Of a stretch of 64,000 bases of DNA, positions 33,157 to 41,973 are shown piece by piece. This DNA comes from QYQD01 sp040754095. Its GTDB lineage: Bacteria; Desulfobacterota; QYQD01. The stretch spans positions 1 through 64,000 of the forward strand of contig JBFMFO010000014.1 of assembly GCA_040754095.1 (NCBI GenBank). Direction: 5' to 3'. How positions within the stretch are numbered: the first letter of the stretch is position 1; every line of letters starts with the position of its first letter. The notes below the pieces were generated by a model. The model did no database searches and was not told the origin of the DNA. It worked only from the letters and a program-made list of their open reading frames with translations. A program made the position numbers and the translations under genes.

Positions 33157-33447
33157 TTATTTTTCTATAACGCCCAGCACATCGTCCTCACGCATAATGA
33201 GGTGCTCCTCGCCGTTTATTTTCACTTCCGTGCCGGAATACTTACCGAACAAGATACGATCCCCTGCCTTGATTTCCAGCGGTACCCGCGTCCCGTTTTC
33301 CATCAGCTTGCCGTTGCCCACGGCGATTACTTTCCCCTCGATGGGTTTCTCCTTGGCCGTATCCGGGATGATAATCCCGCCCTTGGTCTTCTCTTCTTCC
33401 TCCAAGCGTTTGACTACGATTCTGTCCTGTAATGGTCTGATCTTCAT
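33157..33447 (-). CDS. groS: Co-chaperonin GroES
   Basis: The 96-residue co-chaperonin has KIRPLQDRIVVKR, the mobile loop EEEKTKGGIIIPDTAKEKP, and GDRILFGKYSGTEV. Normal length, first gene of the groESL operon. Confidence 0.99.
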   Translation of the reverse strand: MKIRPLQDRIVVKRLEEEEKTKGGIIIPDTAKEKPIEGKVIAVGNGKLMENGTRVPLEIKAGDRILFGKYSGTEVKINGEEHLIMREDDVLGVIEK

Positions 33448-33582
33448 ATCTTCGTCTCCCTTCTCTCTCCTTTTTTATTTGTTTAAGATGGAAATTCCCT
33501 AATAAGTCAGCGAAGTCAATAAAGTCTGAGTGCGCCCTATCACCTCCTTGTGCAGAGCCGGGTTATAGCCGCAGCTCCTTTA

Positions 33583-33609
33583 TTAGCACTCACCTCAAGG
33601 GAGTGCTAA
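33583..33609 (-). promoter_or_regulatory. CIRCE operator (HrcA site)
   Basis: TTAGCACTC, 9 nt, GAGTGCTAA: an exact match to the CIRCE inverted repeat bound by the heat-shock repressor HrcA, upstream of groES. It sits just downstream of the predicted -10, where it would block initiation. Confidence 0.97.
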
Positions 33610-33637
33610 TAATTAGCAGACGCCTCTGAAAATGCAA
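33610..33637 (-). promoter_or_regulatory. Candidate vegetative promoter of groESL
   Basis: On the minus strand TTGCAT (33632-33637) and TAATTA (33610-33615) are 16 nt apart and abut the CIRCE site. This fits HrcA repression of a housekeeping-sigma promoter. Confidence 0.6.
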
Positions 33638-33945
33638 TTTTGATTTTATTTAATTATTAACAATAATATATAAAATTTAGACATAAAATGTCATTACAAG
33701 CGAAGTATCTTTAAATAATAATAATTTTTGTTGGTTTTTGTTATTTTTTGCTAATATATAATAGTGCGTTGGTATAAATTTATATGGCATTCTTATATAA
33801 TAACATATCATATCTAGCTGTAATTAATTGCAATTATTACATGATTGGATACTTTCTGGAAAGGCATTTTTTCTGTTTGATTTCCAGGAGAAGTGTGATA
33901 TAGAAATTGTTTATGCAAAAAATTTGAGGAAGGTGAGCAGGTTAA
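33638..33945. other. AT-rich intergenic region upstream of the biotin carboxylase gene
   Basis: About 300 bp are strikingly A/T-rich compared with the genes around them, with runs such as ATATATAATA, and hold no gene. A possible plus-strand promoter is TTTTTG (33735-33740), 16 nt, TATAAT (33757-33762), about 180 nt upstream of the gene; the -35 is poor. The region ends with GAGGAAGGTGAGCAGG before the GTG start. Confidence 0.4.
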
Positions 33946-35385
33946 GTGAAAAAGATTCTTATTGCTAATCGCGGGGAGATTGCGCTACGGATTCTACGTG
34001 CGGTCCAGGAGCAGGGGTTAACAGCGGTCGGGGTCTATGAAACTCCGGATAAAGAGGCGCGCCATATACGCGCGGCTGATGAAGCTATCTGGATTGGCGA
34101 GGGACCGCGCAAGGACTACCTGAACATTGATAAAATGATCTGGGCCGCCCGTAAGGCCGGGGCCGACGGCATCCACCCCGGTTATGGTTTTTTGGCGGAA
34201 AACCCTGATTTCCCAAAGGCCTGTGAGGATGCCGGACTTATTTTCATTGGCCCGCCCGCAAAGGTTATTCATGCCTTGGGCAACAAGGTCATCGCCCGAA
34301 CCATCGCCGAAAGTGCGGGTGTTCCGGTCATCCCGGGCAGCGAAAACCTTCCCTATGGACAGGAAGGGGAGGAAAGATCCCTGGCCTTTGCCCGGGAACA
34401 TGGTTTTCCGTTGATGCTCAAGGCCACGGCGGGCGGCGGCGGCCGGGGGATTCGTAAGGTAAATAACCCCAAAGAGCTGATAGATCAGATGCCGCTGGCC
34501 CGGGCCGAAGCCAAGGCCGCATTTAATGACGCCCGCATCTATTTGGAAAAAGGTGTAATAAATCCGAAGCATATCGAGGTTCAGGTACTGGCCGATAGTT
34601 TCGGCCATATTATTCACATGGGCACGCGGGATTGTTCTATCCAGCGGCGCAACCAGAAATTGGTGGAGATAGCGCCGGCCCTCATTACTGACCAGATCCT
34701 CCTGGATAATATCTGCATTGCGGCCATCAAGGTGGCGCAAGAAGCCAATTATGTGAACGCCGGTACCGTGGAGTTTCTGGTGGACGAGGCCGGGCATTTC
34801 TACTTTTTGGAGATGAATACCCGCCTGCAGGTCGAACACACGGTCACGGAAATGGTCACCGGTATGGACATTGTCCGGGCCCAAATTGACATTGCAGCCG
34901 GGGAAAAGCTCAAATTCTCCCAGGAAGATGTCCACATCCGGGGCCATGCCATCGAAATGCGTATCAACGCCGAGGACCCCAAGAATAATTTCTTGCCGGA
35001 AGGCGGCAAGACCATAACGGTTTATAATTCTCCCGGGGGGGCCGGCATAAGGTTGGACGGCATTGCCTATCAGGGTTATGTCATCCCGCAGGTCTATGAT
35101 TCGCTGCTGGTCAAACTGACGGTGCATGGTTTTACCTGGAAGGAGGCCGTAGAGCGCATGCGCCGGGCCTTGAAGGGTTTTGCTATCGTGGGACCCAGGA
35201 CCACGATCCCCTTTTACCTTAACATCGTTAATGAGCCTGATTTCCAGAAAGGTATATTCAACACCAGTTATCTGGACCTGAAGCCCGATCTTTTTGTATA
35301 TAAAGAAGAAGACCGTGAGGTAGCCAAACTGGCCAGGCTGATCGCCACTATTCACCATAAGGGGTTCAATCCCTTTGCTGCATAA
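33946..35385 (+). CDS. Biotin carboxylase subunit (PycA/AccC-like)
   Basis: The 479-residue ATP-grasp enzyme carboxylates biotin using ATP and bicarbonate. It shows KKILIANRGEIALRILRA, the glycine-rich ATP loop KATAGGGGRGIR, and EMNTRLQVEHTVTE. The start is GTG with a purine-rich leader. It is followed by a carboxyltransferase carrying its own biotinyl domain, so the pair forms a two-subunit, pyruvate carboxylase-type enzyme rather than acetyl-CoA carboxylase. The acceptor substrate is uncertain. Confidence 0.92.
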   Translation: MKKILIANRGEIALRILRAVQEQGLTAVGVYETPDKEARHIRAADEAIWIGEGPRKDYLNIDKMIWAARKAGADGIHPGYGFLAENPDFPKACEDAGLIFIGPPAKVIHALGNKVIARTIAESAGVPVIPGSENLPYGQEGEERSLAFAREHGFPLMLKATAGGGGRGIRKVNNPKELIDQMPLARAEAKAAFNDARIYLEKGVINPKHIEVQVLADSFGHIIHMGTRDCSIQRRNQKLVEIAPALITDQILLDNICIAAIKVAQEANYVNAGTVEFLVDEAGHFYFLEMNTRLQVEHTVTEMVTGMDIVRAQIDIAAGEKLKFSQEDVHIRGHAIEMRINAEDPKNNFLPEGGKTITVYNSPGGAGIRLDGIAYQGYVIPQVYDSLLVKLTVHGFTWKEAVERMRRALKGFAIVGPRTTIPFYLNIVNEPDFQKGIFNTSYLDLKPDLFVYKEEDREVAKLARLIATIHHKGFNPFAA

Positions 35386-35436
35386 TTCGCTTTACAGCAC
35401 GCCCCCGGCGTATCTACGAAAGGAAGGGATAATTAA

Positions 35437-37338
35437 ATGGAACACATTCGCCCGGGAATGGACACTAAAGATATCCTCAGGCGTCTAAAAAAGGCTAAAG
35501 GATATTTTATCACTAATACAGCCCGCGACTTGTCACAATCTGACTTTAAGAACCGTATCTTGCTGCATACGGACTTATTAGCGGCCAAACCGCGGGATGC
35601 GGCCGGATATTTCTCCCTGGAAATAACCGGCGGGGCCTCAGTGCACGTGGATATGCTGCGCAAGCAGGTGAACCCCTTTCTTAAACTGGAACTCCTCAGA
35701 CGGGAGATGCCGAACACGTTATTCCAGACCCTGTGCCGGGGCGTCAACCTATTCGGATACCGGCCGTATCCGGAGAATGCCATCCGGCTGACGGTGAGGG
35801 AATTTGCCAAATATGTGGAGGTCTGGCGCGTCTTCGACTTTTTAAACTATATTCCCAACATGGTTCCGGTATTTGAAGAGGTCAAAAAGGCCGGGAAGAT
35901 ACTGGAGCCGTCTATTTGTTTCTCTACGGGGCCGGAACACACAGATGAATTTTATGTAGGTAAGGTGCGGGAGATATTGGACGTTACCGGCGAGGACATC
36001 ATCCTGTGCATCAAGAATCACGGCGGCCTGGGGACGCCTAAGCGCATCGGTGAACTGGTGGCATCCATTAAACAGAGGTTCCCGGACCTGTTAATCCATT
36101 ACCACGGTCACAATACAGACAGCAACGACGTGCCGCGTATTGCAGCAGCCATCCTTTCCGGGGCCGAGATCGTCGATGCCGCCGATCATGCCTTTACCGG
36201 ATTTTATGGCCCGCCGCCGGTTTTAAGCGTTATCCAGACCATGGAGGCCCATGGCATCCGGGCTGAGGGCGTAAATATCGACGCCGTTATTGAGACCTCC
36301 GAGGCGCTGCGGCCGGAGCGGGGCGCCTATGCGGATTTTGAGTCCCAGTTCAAGGGATTTGACTCCACCGTACAGGTGCATAAACTGCCGGGCGGGGCCA
36401 CCGGCAGCAGCTTTGAGCAGGCGGTCAAGGGGGAATTCCTCCATCTCATGCCGAAGATTCTGCGCGAGGAATTGCCGCGTGTTCAGATTGAGTTAGGCAA
36501 CTGGTGGAGTGTTACTCCCGGCTCTCAGATCCTGTGGACTACAGCCGTCAATAATGTGCTCTCGGGTGAACGGTATGAGAACGCCAGCGGTGACCTGAAA
36601 AACCTCCTCCTGGGCAGGTATGGACCGTTCCCGTTCTACCGGCCTTCCGAAGAAATTTACAGGAAGGTCTTTGGCCCGGACTGGGAAAAAATTCTGAAAG
36701 AGCAGGGGGGGGTAGCCAAAATAGAAGACATCGATCTGGAAAAAGAAGAGGCCACTCTCGTAGAGCGCCTGGGCCGATCGGTGACCAGAGAAGAGGTGGT
36801 GCTTTATTTGCAGCATCCAAACGACGCCGTTGATTTCCTCAAATTTGAAGAGGAATACGGCCAGGCCTATGTACTTCCTCCCCAAATCTGGTTCCGCAAA
36901 GGGAGTTTTAACCTGGGGGAGCACCTTGATTTTGTGGATTATACAGGCAAATCGCATGTGATTGAAATCGGGCCTTCATATCGCTCCGAAAATGGCAAAC
37001 AGACCCTTTACCTCTTTGTGGACCACCATTCTGAGGTCTTCCTACTCGAGGAAGAAAAAAAGGCCGGGGTGGAGGCGGCGGCAAAATTGAGTAAGGAAGA
37101 AATTGCCTCACTGGCTAAGGTGGGAGATATACGGGCGCCTTTTGCCAGCAATGTATGTCAGATACCGGTCAAGGCCGGACAGGAAGTGAAAAAAGGAGCG
37201 CTTGTCATTGTACTGGAGGCCATGAAGATGCAAAATCCCATAGAATCCCAGGTTGAGGGAAAGATCGATCAGATTTTTGTTAAACTGGGGCAGGCCGTAC
37301 AGGTTGGGGATAAGCTGCTTACCATCTCTCCCCTATAA
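35437..37338 (+). CDS. Divergent carboxyltransferase with biotinyl domain (PycB/OadA-like)
   Basis: The 633-residue protein has a TIM-barrel carboxyltransferase domain, a PycB/OadA-like middle domain, and a C-terminal biotinyl domain with Lys597 in LEAMKMQNP. Active-site features are partly kept: T-x-R-D (28-31), carbamylation Lys193 and the HYHGH motif (221-225). They deviate from pyruvate carboxylase: the His of DAHQS is Leu-Ser (DLSQS), KDMAGL is KNHGGL, and WGGATFD is TGGASVHVD. The general reaction (transfer of CO2 from biotin to a 2-oxo acid or related acceptor) is likely; pyruvate as acceptor is not certain. It pairs with the biotin carboxylase 51 bp upstream. Confidence 0.85.
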   Translation: MEHIRPGMDTKDILRRLKKAKGYFITNTARDLSQSDFKNRILLHTDLLAAKPRDAAGYFSLEITGGASVHVDMLRKQVNPFLKLELLRREMPNTLFQTLCRGVNLFGYRPYPENAIRLTVREFAKYVEVWRVFDFLNYIPNMVPVFEEVKKAGKILEPSICFSTGPEHTDEFYVGKVREILDVTGEDIILCIKNHGGLGTPKRIGELVASIKQRFPDLLIHYHGHNTDSNDVPRIAAAILSGAEIVDAADHAFTGFYGPPPVLSVIQTMEAHGIRAEGVNIDAVIETSEALRPERGAYADFESQFKGFDSTVQVHKLPGGATGSSFEQAVKGEFLHLMPKILREELPRVQIELGNWWSVTPGSQILWTTAVNNVLSGERYENASGDLKNLLLGRYGPFPFYRPSEEIYRKVFGPDWEKILKEQGGVAKIEDIDLEKEEATLVERLGRSVTREEVVLYLQHPNDAVDFLKFEEEYGQAYVLPPQIWFRKGSFNLGEHLDFVDYTGKSHVIEIGPSYRSENGKQTLYLFVDHHSEVFLLEEEKKAGVEAAAKLSKEEIASLAKVGDIRAPFASNVCQIPVKAGQEVKKGALVIVLEAMKMQNPIESQVEGKIDQIFVKLGQAVQVGDKLLTISPL

Positions 37339-37438
37339 CAAGTTCTAGGTTCTAGGTTCACGGTTCCGGGGTCCACGTTCACGTTTTTAACCTTGAACCC
37401 TGAACTTTGTCATTCTTCTGACTAAGGAGGGTATTCCA

Positions 37439-37759
37439 ATGTCTCTGCACAAGAAAATTACCACATTATTTTTATTGATCGTATTCGCCGCAGCCCTGGG
37501 TTGCGCCGCCAGTTCAACCCGGGAAAGCACCGGTGAATATCTGGATGATTCGGTGATTACAGCCAAGGTTAAGGCCTTGCTGGCAAAGGATCTGGTCCTC
37601 AAATCCTTTGCCATAAGCGTGGAGACCTTCCGTGGAGTGGTTATCCTGAGTGGTTTCGTGGATAGTAACGATCAAATCGATCATGCCGTCCAGATTGCAC
37701 GCGGAGTAAAAGGCGTCAGAGAAGTCAGAAGCCAGTTGGTATTGAAACCCAAATCCTGA
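37439..37759 (+). CDS. BON-domain lipoprotein
   Basis: The 106-residue protein has a lipoprotein signal peptide with a lipobox near AAALGC (Cys at about residue 21) and a single BON domain (ITAKVKALLAKD..VVILSGFVDS..RSQLVLKP). BON proteins of the OsmY/DolP type act at the cell envelope and bind phospholipid. A good TAAGGAGG sits before the ATG. It is not obviously linked to the upstream carboxylase. Confidence 0.88.
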   Translation: MSLHKKITTLFLLIVFAAALGCAASSTRESTGEYLDDSVITAKVKALLAKDLVLKSFAISVETFRGVVILSGFVDSNDQIDHAVQIARGVKGVREVRSQLVLKPKS

Positions 37760-37762
37760 TAA

Positions 37763-37947
37763 ACTCGTGAAAAGTAAATTTTACCAGTGCGCCGAGAACG
37801 CCGAGATAACATATTAAAGGAATTTGTAGCTATTTAGCCACCAAGACACAAAGGAATAATTTTAGTCTTAGTGGCTTGGTGCCTTGGTGGCTAAAGCTTT
37901 TTCTGCGGGATCTGCGTGCTCAGCGGTGAAAAGGCTTTTTTACGAAA
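37763..37947. repeat. MITE-like element of the TCGTAAAAA family with nested hairpin
   Basis: The ends resemble those at 41974-42150 in inverted orientation. CTCGTGAAAAGTAAA, GCCGAGAACGCCGAGATAAC on the left and CGTGCTCAGCGGTGAAAAG, TTTTTTACGAAA on the right are shared. A different hairpin is nested inside at about 37833-37894, pairing TTAGCCACCAAG with CTTGGTGGCTAA. There is no coding capacity. Confidence 0.65.
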
Positions 37948-37970
37948 CCATCAAAAATTAACCCGGCGAA

Positions 37971-39350
37971 TCAAGCCGGCGCCGAGCTAAAAATCTTCTC
38001 AATCTCTTCATCAGTAAGGATGCCTTTTTCTCTTGCCAGGTCTTTTATGGGCATGTCCCGGGCAAAGGCCTCTTTGGCCAGGGCCGCCGCCCTTTCATAG
38101 CCTATGTATGAATTCAGGAGCGTGGCCAGAGCCGTGCTCATCTCGGCATAACGGCGGCAGGTCTCAGGATTGGCGGTTATTCCTTGCACACAGCGTTCGG
38201 TAAAAATAGAGAGGGCATTCTGCAGGATCTGGATAGACGTCAATATATTATGAATGATGACGGGCATCATAACATTTAGTTCCAATTGGCCGGCCTGGAC
38301 GGCCATAGCCACGGTTGTCTCGTTACCGATCACCTGAAAACAGACCATATTCATCATCTCTGCCATGACCGGGTTGATTTTACCGGCCATTATGGACGAA
38401 CCCGGCTGGACAGCGGGTAGTGCAATCTCGGCCAGGCCGGTGCGGGGGCCGGAACTCAGCAACCGGAGATCATTGGCAATACGGCCGACATCCAGCGCGA
38501 CAAGTTTTAATTGAGAGGCGATCGAGGCAAAGACATTCATATTCTGGGTGGCTTCAAACAGGTCTTTTTTGGGCTTTAAGTCAAATCGGGTTAAGCTGGA
38601 GAGCTTCTCTATCACCATCTCCCGATAGCCGGGCAGGGTATTTGTGCCTGCCCCTACTGCCGTGGCCCCTATGCCCACATACTCCAGTTCCTTTGCCGCT
38701 TGGCGCAGCCGCTCGAAGTCATCCTCCACGGCCTGGCCATAGGCACGGAACTCATGGCCTAAACGCATGGGAACGGCATCTTGAAGGTGCGTGCGTCCGG
38801 CCTTGATGATGGGGTAAAATTCTTCTCCTTTATCTTTCAGGGCCTGACCCAGATTCATACCCACGGGATAGAGGCCCGCCACTGCCTTTAAGGCGGCCAA
38901 CCTCATGGCCGTAGGGAATACATCGTTTGTTGACTGCCCCATATTTACATGATCGTTAGGATGGACTACTGTATAGTCCCCCCGTTTTTTACCTAAAATC
39001 TCAAGGGATCTGTTAGCCAGGACCTCATTTATATTCATATTGTAGGACGTTCCGGCGCCGGCTTGATAGACATCAACCACGAACTGCCCGGTAATTTTCC
39101 CCTCCAGCGCCTCATGGGCGGCCCGAATAATGGCCTCTCCGATTTCCGCCTTAAGCCCGCCCAGTGCCACATTAGTCTCGGCCGCCGCCGCTTTAATCAT
39201 AACAAAGGCCTCGGCCATGAGAGGATGCATGGTTAGCCCGCTTATGGGAAAGTTTTCTATCGCGCGCCGGGTCTGAACCCCATAATAGGCGTCTTCGGGG
39301 ATCATCTTCTCGCCCAGGGGGTCTCTTTCTATTCTGTATCTCTTGTCCAT
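37971..39350 (-). CDS. aspA: Aspartate ammonia-lyase (aspartase/fumarase family)
   Basis: The 459-residue protein belongs to the fumarase/aspartase superfamily, with the catalytic flexible loop GSSIMAGKINPVMAEM. IPEDAYYGVQTRRAIENFPI and the AGQLELNVMMPV segment resemble aspartase rather than class II fumarase (which has WGAQTQRS). Aspartase interconverts aspartate with fumarate and ammonia. It lies alone, minus strand, between repeats. A fumarase role cannot be fully excluded by eye. Confidence 0.88.
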   Translation of the reverse strand: MDKRYRIERDPLGEKMIPEDAYYGVQTRRAIENFPISGLTMHPLMAEAFVMIKAAAAETNVALGGLKAEIGEAIIRAAHEALEGKITGQFVVDVYQAGAGTSYNMNINEVLANRSLEILGKKRGDYTVVHPNDHVNMGQSTNDVFPTAMRLAALKAVAGLYPVGMNLGQALKDKGEEFYPIIKAGRTHLQDAVPMRLGHEFRAYGQAVEDDFERLRQAAKELEYVGIGATAVGAGTNTLPGYREMVIEKLSSLTRFDLKPKKDLFEATQNMNVFASIASQLKLVALDVGRIANDLRLLSSGPRTGLAEIALPAVQPGSSIMAGKINPVMAEMMNMVCFQVIGNETTVAMAVQAGQLELNVMMPVIIHNILTSIQILQNALSIFTERCVQGITANPETCRRYAEMSTALATLLNSYIGYERAAALAKEAFARDMPIKDLAREKGILTDEEIEKIFSSAPA

Positions 39351-39536
39351 AGGTGGTTATAGAGAGAAAACTATTTCTTAAAGCCTGCTTTTCGTTTAAT
39401 ATACAATACCTTTCTTATGAAGTGGATTGTAGCGTAAAAAGGTAAATAATGCAAAGGTAACATCTTGTCCTTGATTCACCACCAAACTATTGACAGAGAG
39501 CAATGGGTGATCTTTGATTACCAGGCAGCCGGGTTC

Positions 39537-39683
39537 AAATCCGAATGTCGAATATCGAAATCCGAAACAAATTCAAATGGCCAAATTCCCAATGTCCCAA
39601 CCGACAGGAACGCTGATTATTTTGGATTTTAATTTTGGTGATTCGATATTGTTTCGAGATTCGTGCTTCGGATTTCGGATTTA
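39537..39683. repeat. Long imperfect hairpin repeat (ATCCGAA family)
   Basis: In the 417-bp gap between aspA and the MFS gene, AAATCCGAATGTCGAATATC and ATCGAAATCCGAAAC on the left are complementary to GTTTCGAGATTCGTGC and TTCGGATTTCGGATTT on the right, making a hairpin of about 147 nt. There is no coding capacity. Such low-complexity hairpins recur in deltaproteobacterial genomes. Confidence 0.6.
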
Positions 39684-39767
39684 AAATAACGTTGCACAGT
39701 AACTATAGTGTGTTTACGGTCAGGAGCTAACTCGTACGGAACTAGGCGGTGGATTTGGGTTACAATA

Positions 39768-40997
39768 GTGAAAAGCAGAACCTTCAGGGCCTTGCGGCAT
39801 CGTAACTTCCGTCTTTTCTTTTTCGGACAGTTGACCTCTCTTATCGGCAGCTGGATGCAGTCTGTGGCTCAGGGATGGCTGGTCTTGCAACTCAGTAACT
39901 CTGCATTTGCCCTTGGGCTGGTGGGGACCTTCGGATATTTACCCACCATGCTCTTTTCCTTCTGGGGTGGAAGTGTGGCTGATCGTAAGAGTAAGCGCCG
40001 TATTGTGCTTGCTACCCAGACAGTAGCTATGTGTCTCGCCTTCAGCTTAGCCTTCCTGGTCACCCTTGACCTGATTAAGACCTGGCAGGTAGTCTTATTG
40101 GCCTTCTCCATGGGTACGGTTATGGCCTTTGATCTCCCCGCCCGTCAATCGTTCCTTATAGAGTTGGTCGGCCGTGAGGACCTGACTAATGCCATTGGCC
40201 TGAATTCTTCTATATTCAATGCGGCCAGACTTATCGGCCCGGGCATAGCAGGCTTTGTCATTGCCTACTTCGGGGTTGAAATATGTTTTCTAATTAATGG
40301 TCTCAGTTTTCTGGCTGTAATCGTCAGCCTGTTACGTATGCGAAACGTACAACAGACGAACATGGTAGGTTTTAAAAAAAAGGATAGTATAAAGGATATG
40401 GCATATTACATCCACGGGCAGAAAGAGATACTCATGCTACTTTTGCTGGTGGCCACCTTCAGTGTATTTGTCCTGCCTTATACGGTGTTGTTACCTATAT
40501 TTGCCCGTGACATCCTTAAGGTAGGCCCTAAGGGGCTGGGATTTCTCTTTTCCGCTATGGGCCTGGGCGCCCTAATCGGAGCGATCATAGTGGCTACTAT
40601 AGCCGGGCAAAGAAACAAGTTGCTTTATCTTTGGAGTAATGCCCTCCTATTTGGGGCTTTTATTTTGGGCTTTTCCCTGTGCAACCGCTATGATCTTGCG
40701 TTATTTCTGCTTTTTCTGGCAGGCATGACCATGGTAGGCTTTCTCACCACCGCTAACGCCTATGTCCAACTTAATGTCTCAGATGACAGGAGAGGCCGGA
40801 TTATGGGACTTTACAGTATTGTATTTCTGGGAATGATGCCGCTGGGAAGCATGCTTTCAGGAAGTCTGTCACAATATATCGGGGTTCAACGGGCTGTTGC
40901 TACAGGCACTGTGCTGGCAGAACTAATTACTCTCGGCCTTGGTCTTTATTTACTCCTGATTATGGGTAGCAGAAGACGATCGGACAACAAGGACTGA
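39768..40997 (+). CDS. MFS exporter (EntS/DUF894-like)
   Basis: A major facilitator transporter of about 409 residues with twelve predicted helices. It starts SRTFRALRHRNFRLFFFGQLTSLIGSWMQ-like, characteristic of the EntS/DUF894 group, and has the GxxxDRxxRR loop as GSVADRKSKRRIV. Substrate unknown. I prefer the GTG at 39768, where family similarity begins; an in-frame GTG at 39708 is also possible. It overlaps the convergent usp gene by 48 bp. Confidence 0.85.
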   Translation: MKSRTFRALRHRNFRLFFFGQLTSLIGSWMQSVAQGWLVLQLSNSAFALGLVGTFGYLPTMLFSFWGGSVADRKSKRRIVLATQTVAMCLAFSLAFLVTLDLIKTWQVVLLAFSMGTVMAFDLPARQSFLIELVGREDLTNAIGLNSSIFNAARLIGPGIAGFVIAYFGVEICFLINGLSFLAVIVSLLRMRNVQQTNMVGFKKKDSIKDMAYYIHGQKEILMLLLLVATFSVFVLPYTVLLPIFARDILKVGPKGLGFLFSAMGLGALIGAIIVATIAGQRNKLLYLWSNALLFGAFILGFSLCNRYDLALFLLFLAGMTMVGFLTTANAYVQLNVSDDRRGRIMGLYSIVFLGMMPLGSMLSGSLSQYIGVQRAVATGTVLAELITLGLGLYLLLIMGSRRRSDNKD

Positions 40998-41405
40998 GCA
41001 TTTGGCCTTGCGCACAAGCCGGTCTGCTACGCTGCCAAAAAGCGTATAGACCAGGCCGGATTCACCATGGGCCCCGACGACGATAAGGTCAACTCCCTCC
41101 TGGTCGGCAAAGGCAGACATTTCCATAGCCGGGTAACCGGAAAGTACTTTGGATCCGGCAGTGATGGACGGGGGAATGCGGGGGATATAGTCTTTTTGTA
41201 ACCGGGCCTCGATATTACGGCTGAAATCAGAGAAATCGATTACCGGCATATAAGGTTCATAGGTGGCCATAGGGGCTATATTGATTACGTGCACGATATA
41301 TAACCGGGCCTTATATTTACCCGCCAGGTTGATAGCGTGTTCAAAGGCTATATCTGCATTTTCAGAAAAATCGGTCCCGAACAGTATCTTTTTGTAATCT
41401 TCCAT
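40950..41405 (-). CDS. Universal stress protein
   Basis: The 151-residue UspA protein begins MEDYKKILFGTDFSENADIA and carries VVGAHGESGLVYTLFGSVADR, matching the G-x2-G-x9-G-S nucleotide-binding pattern. I chose the ATG at 41405, where the fold starts. Its 3' end overlaps the convergent MFS gene by 48 bp. It lies 19 bp after greA. Confidence 0.88.
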   Translation of the reverse strand: MEDYKKILFGTDFSENADIAFEHAINLAGKYKARLYIVHVINIAPMATYEPYMPVIDFSDFSRNIEARLQKDYIPRIPPSITAGSKVLSGYPAMEMSAFADQEGVDLIVVGAHGESGLVYTLFGSVADRLVRKAKCSVLVVRSSSATHNQE

Positions 41406-41424
41406 GGTCACTATCCCGGAGATA

Positions 41425-41910
41425 TTATGAAACCGGCCACGCAGGCATAATATCCATAATTTCAAAATTACGAAGCCCCCCGGGTGTCTTTACCTGAATT
41501 TCATCGCCCGGTTCTTTCCCAATAAGCGCCCGCCCGAGTGGAGCGATGACCGAAATCCGGCCATTGGTGGCATCCGATTCATGCGGACCAACCAATTGAT
41601 ATTTTACTGTTTCTCCCGATTCCAGGTCAGTTAAGGCCACAACGGCTCCAAAAACAACACGATCACAATTCAGGTTATTACAATCAACGATCTCTGAGGT
41701 AGCAAGCTTATAATGCAAATCCCGTATCTTGCCCTCGACGAGAGATTGCCTTTCCTTGGCTGCTGTATATTCGGCATTTTCAGAAAGGTCTCCGTGGCCG
41801 CGTGCCTCCTCAATAGCCTTGACTACAGCCGGTCTTTCAATCTTCTCCAATTTTTCTAATTCGCGGCGCAGTTGCTCGTAACCTTCTCTGGTAATTGGTG
41901 TCCTATTCAT
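41425..41910 (-). CDS. greA: Transcription elongation factor GreA
   Basis: GreA rescues backtracked RNA polymerase by stimulating transcript cleavage. The 161-residue protein has the N-terminal coiled coil (TREGYEQLRRELEKL, ARGHGDLSENAEY, with the acidic tip residues) and the C-terminal domain (ISVIAPLGRALIGKEPGDEI). I chose the ATG at 41910 over 41952 because GreA proteins start close to this point and a GAGG precedes it. Confidence 0.96.
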   Translation of the reverse strand: MNRTPITREGYEQLRRELEKLEKIERPAVVKAIEEARGHGDLSENAEYTAAKERQSLVEGKIRDLHYKLATSEIVDCNNLNCDRVVFGAVVALTDLESGETVKYQLVGPHESDATNGRISVIAPLGRALIGKEPGDEIQVKTPGGLRNFEIMDIMPAWPVS

Positions 41911-41973
41911 GACTTCCTCACTTCCGGGAAATTTCCATTGTGATACAGGCAAAAAGATTTAATATCTTTTTGA

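Noticed and set aside
34018..35358. 446-codon frame antisense to the biotin carboxylase gene
   Set aside because: It mirrors a fully conserved gene on the plus strand; the translation has no recognisable domain, so it is a codon-bias shadow.
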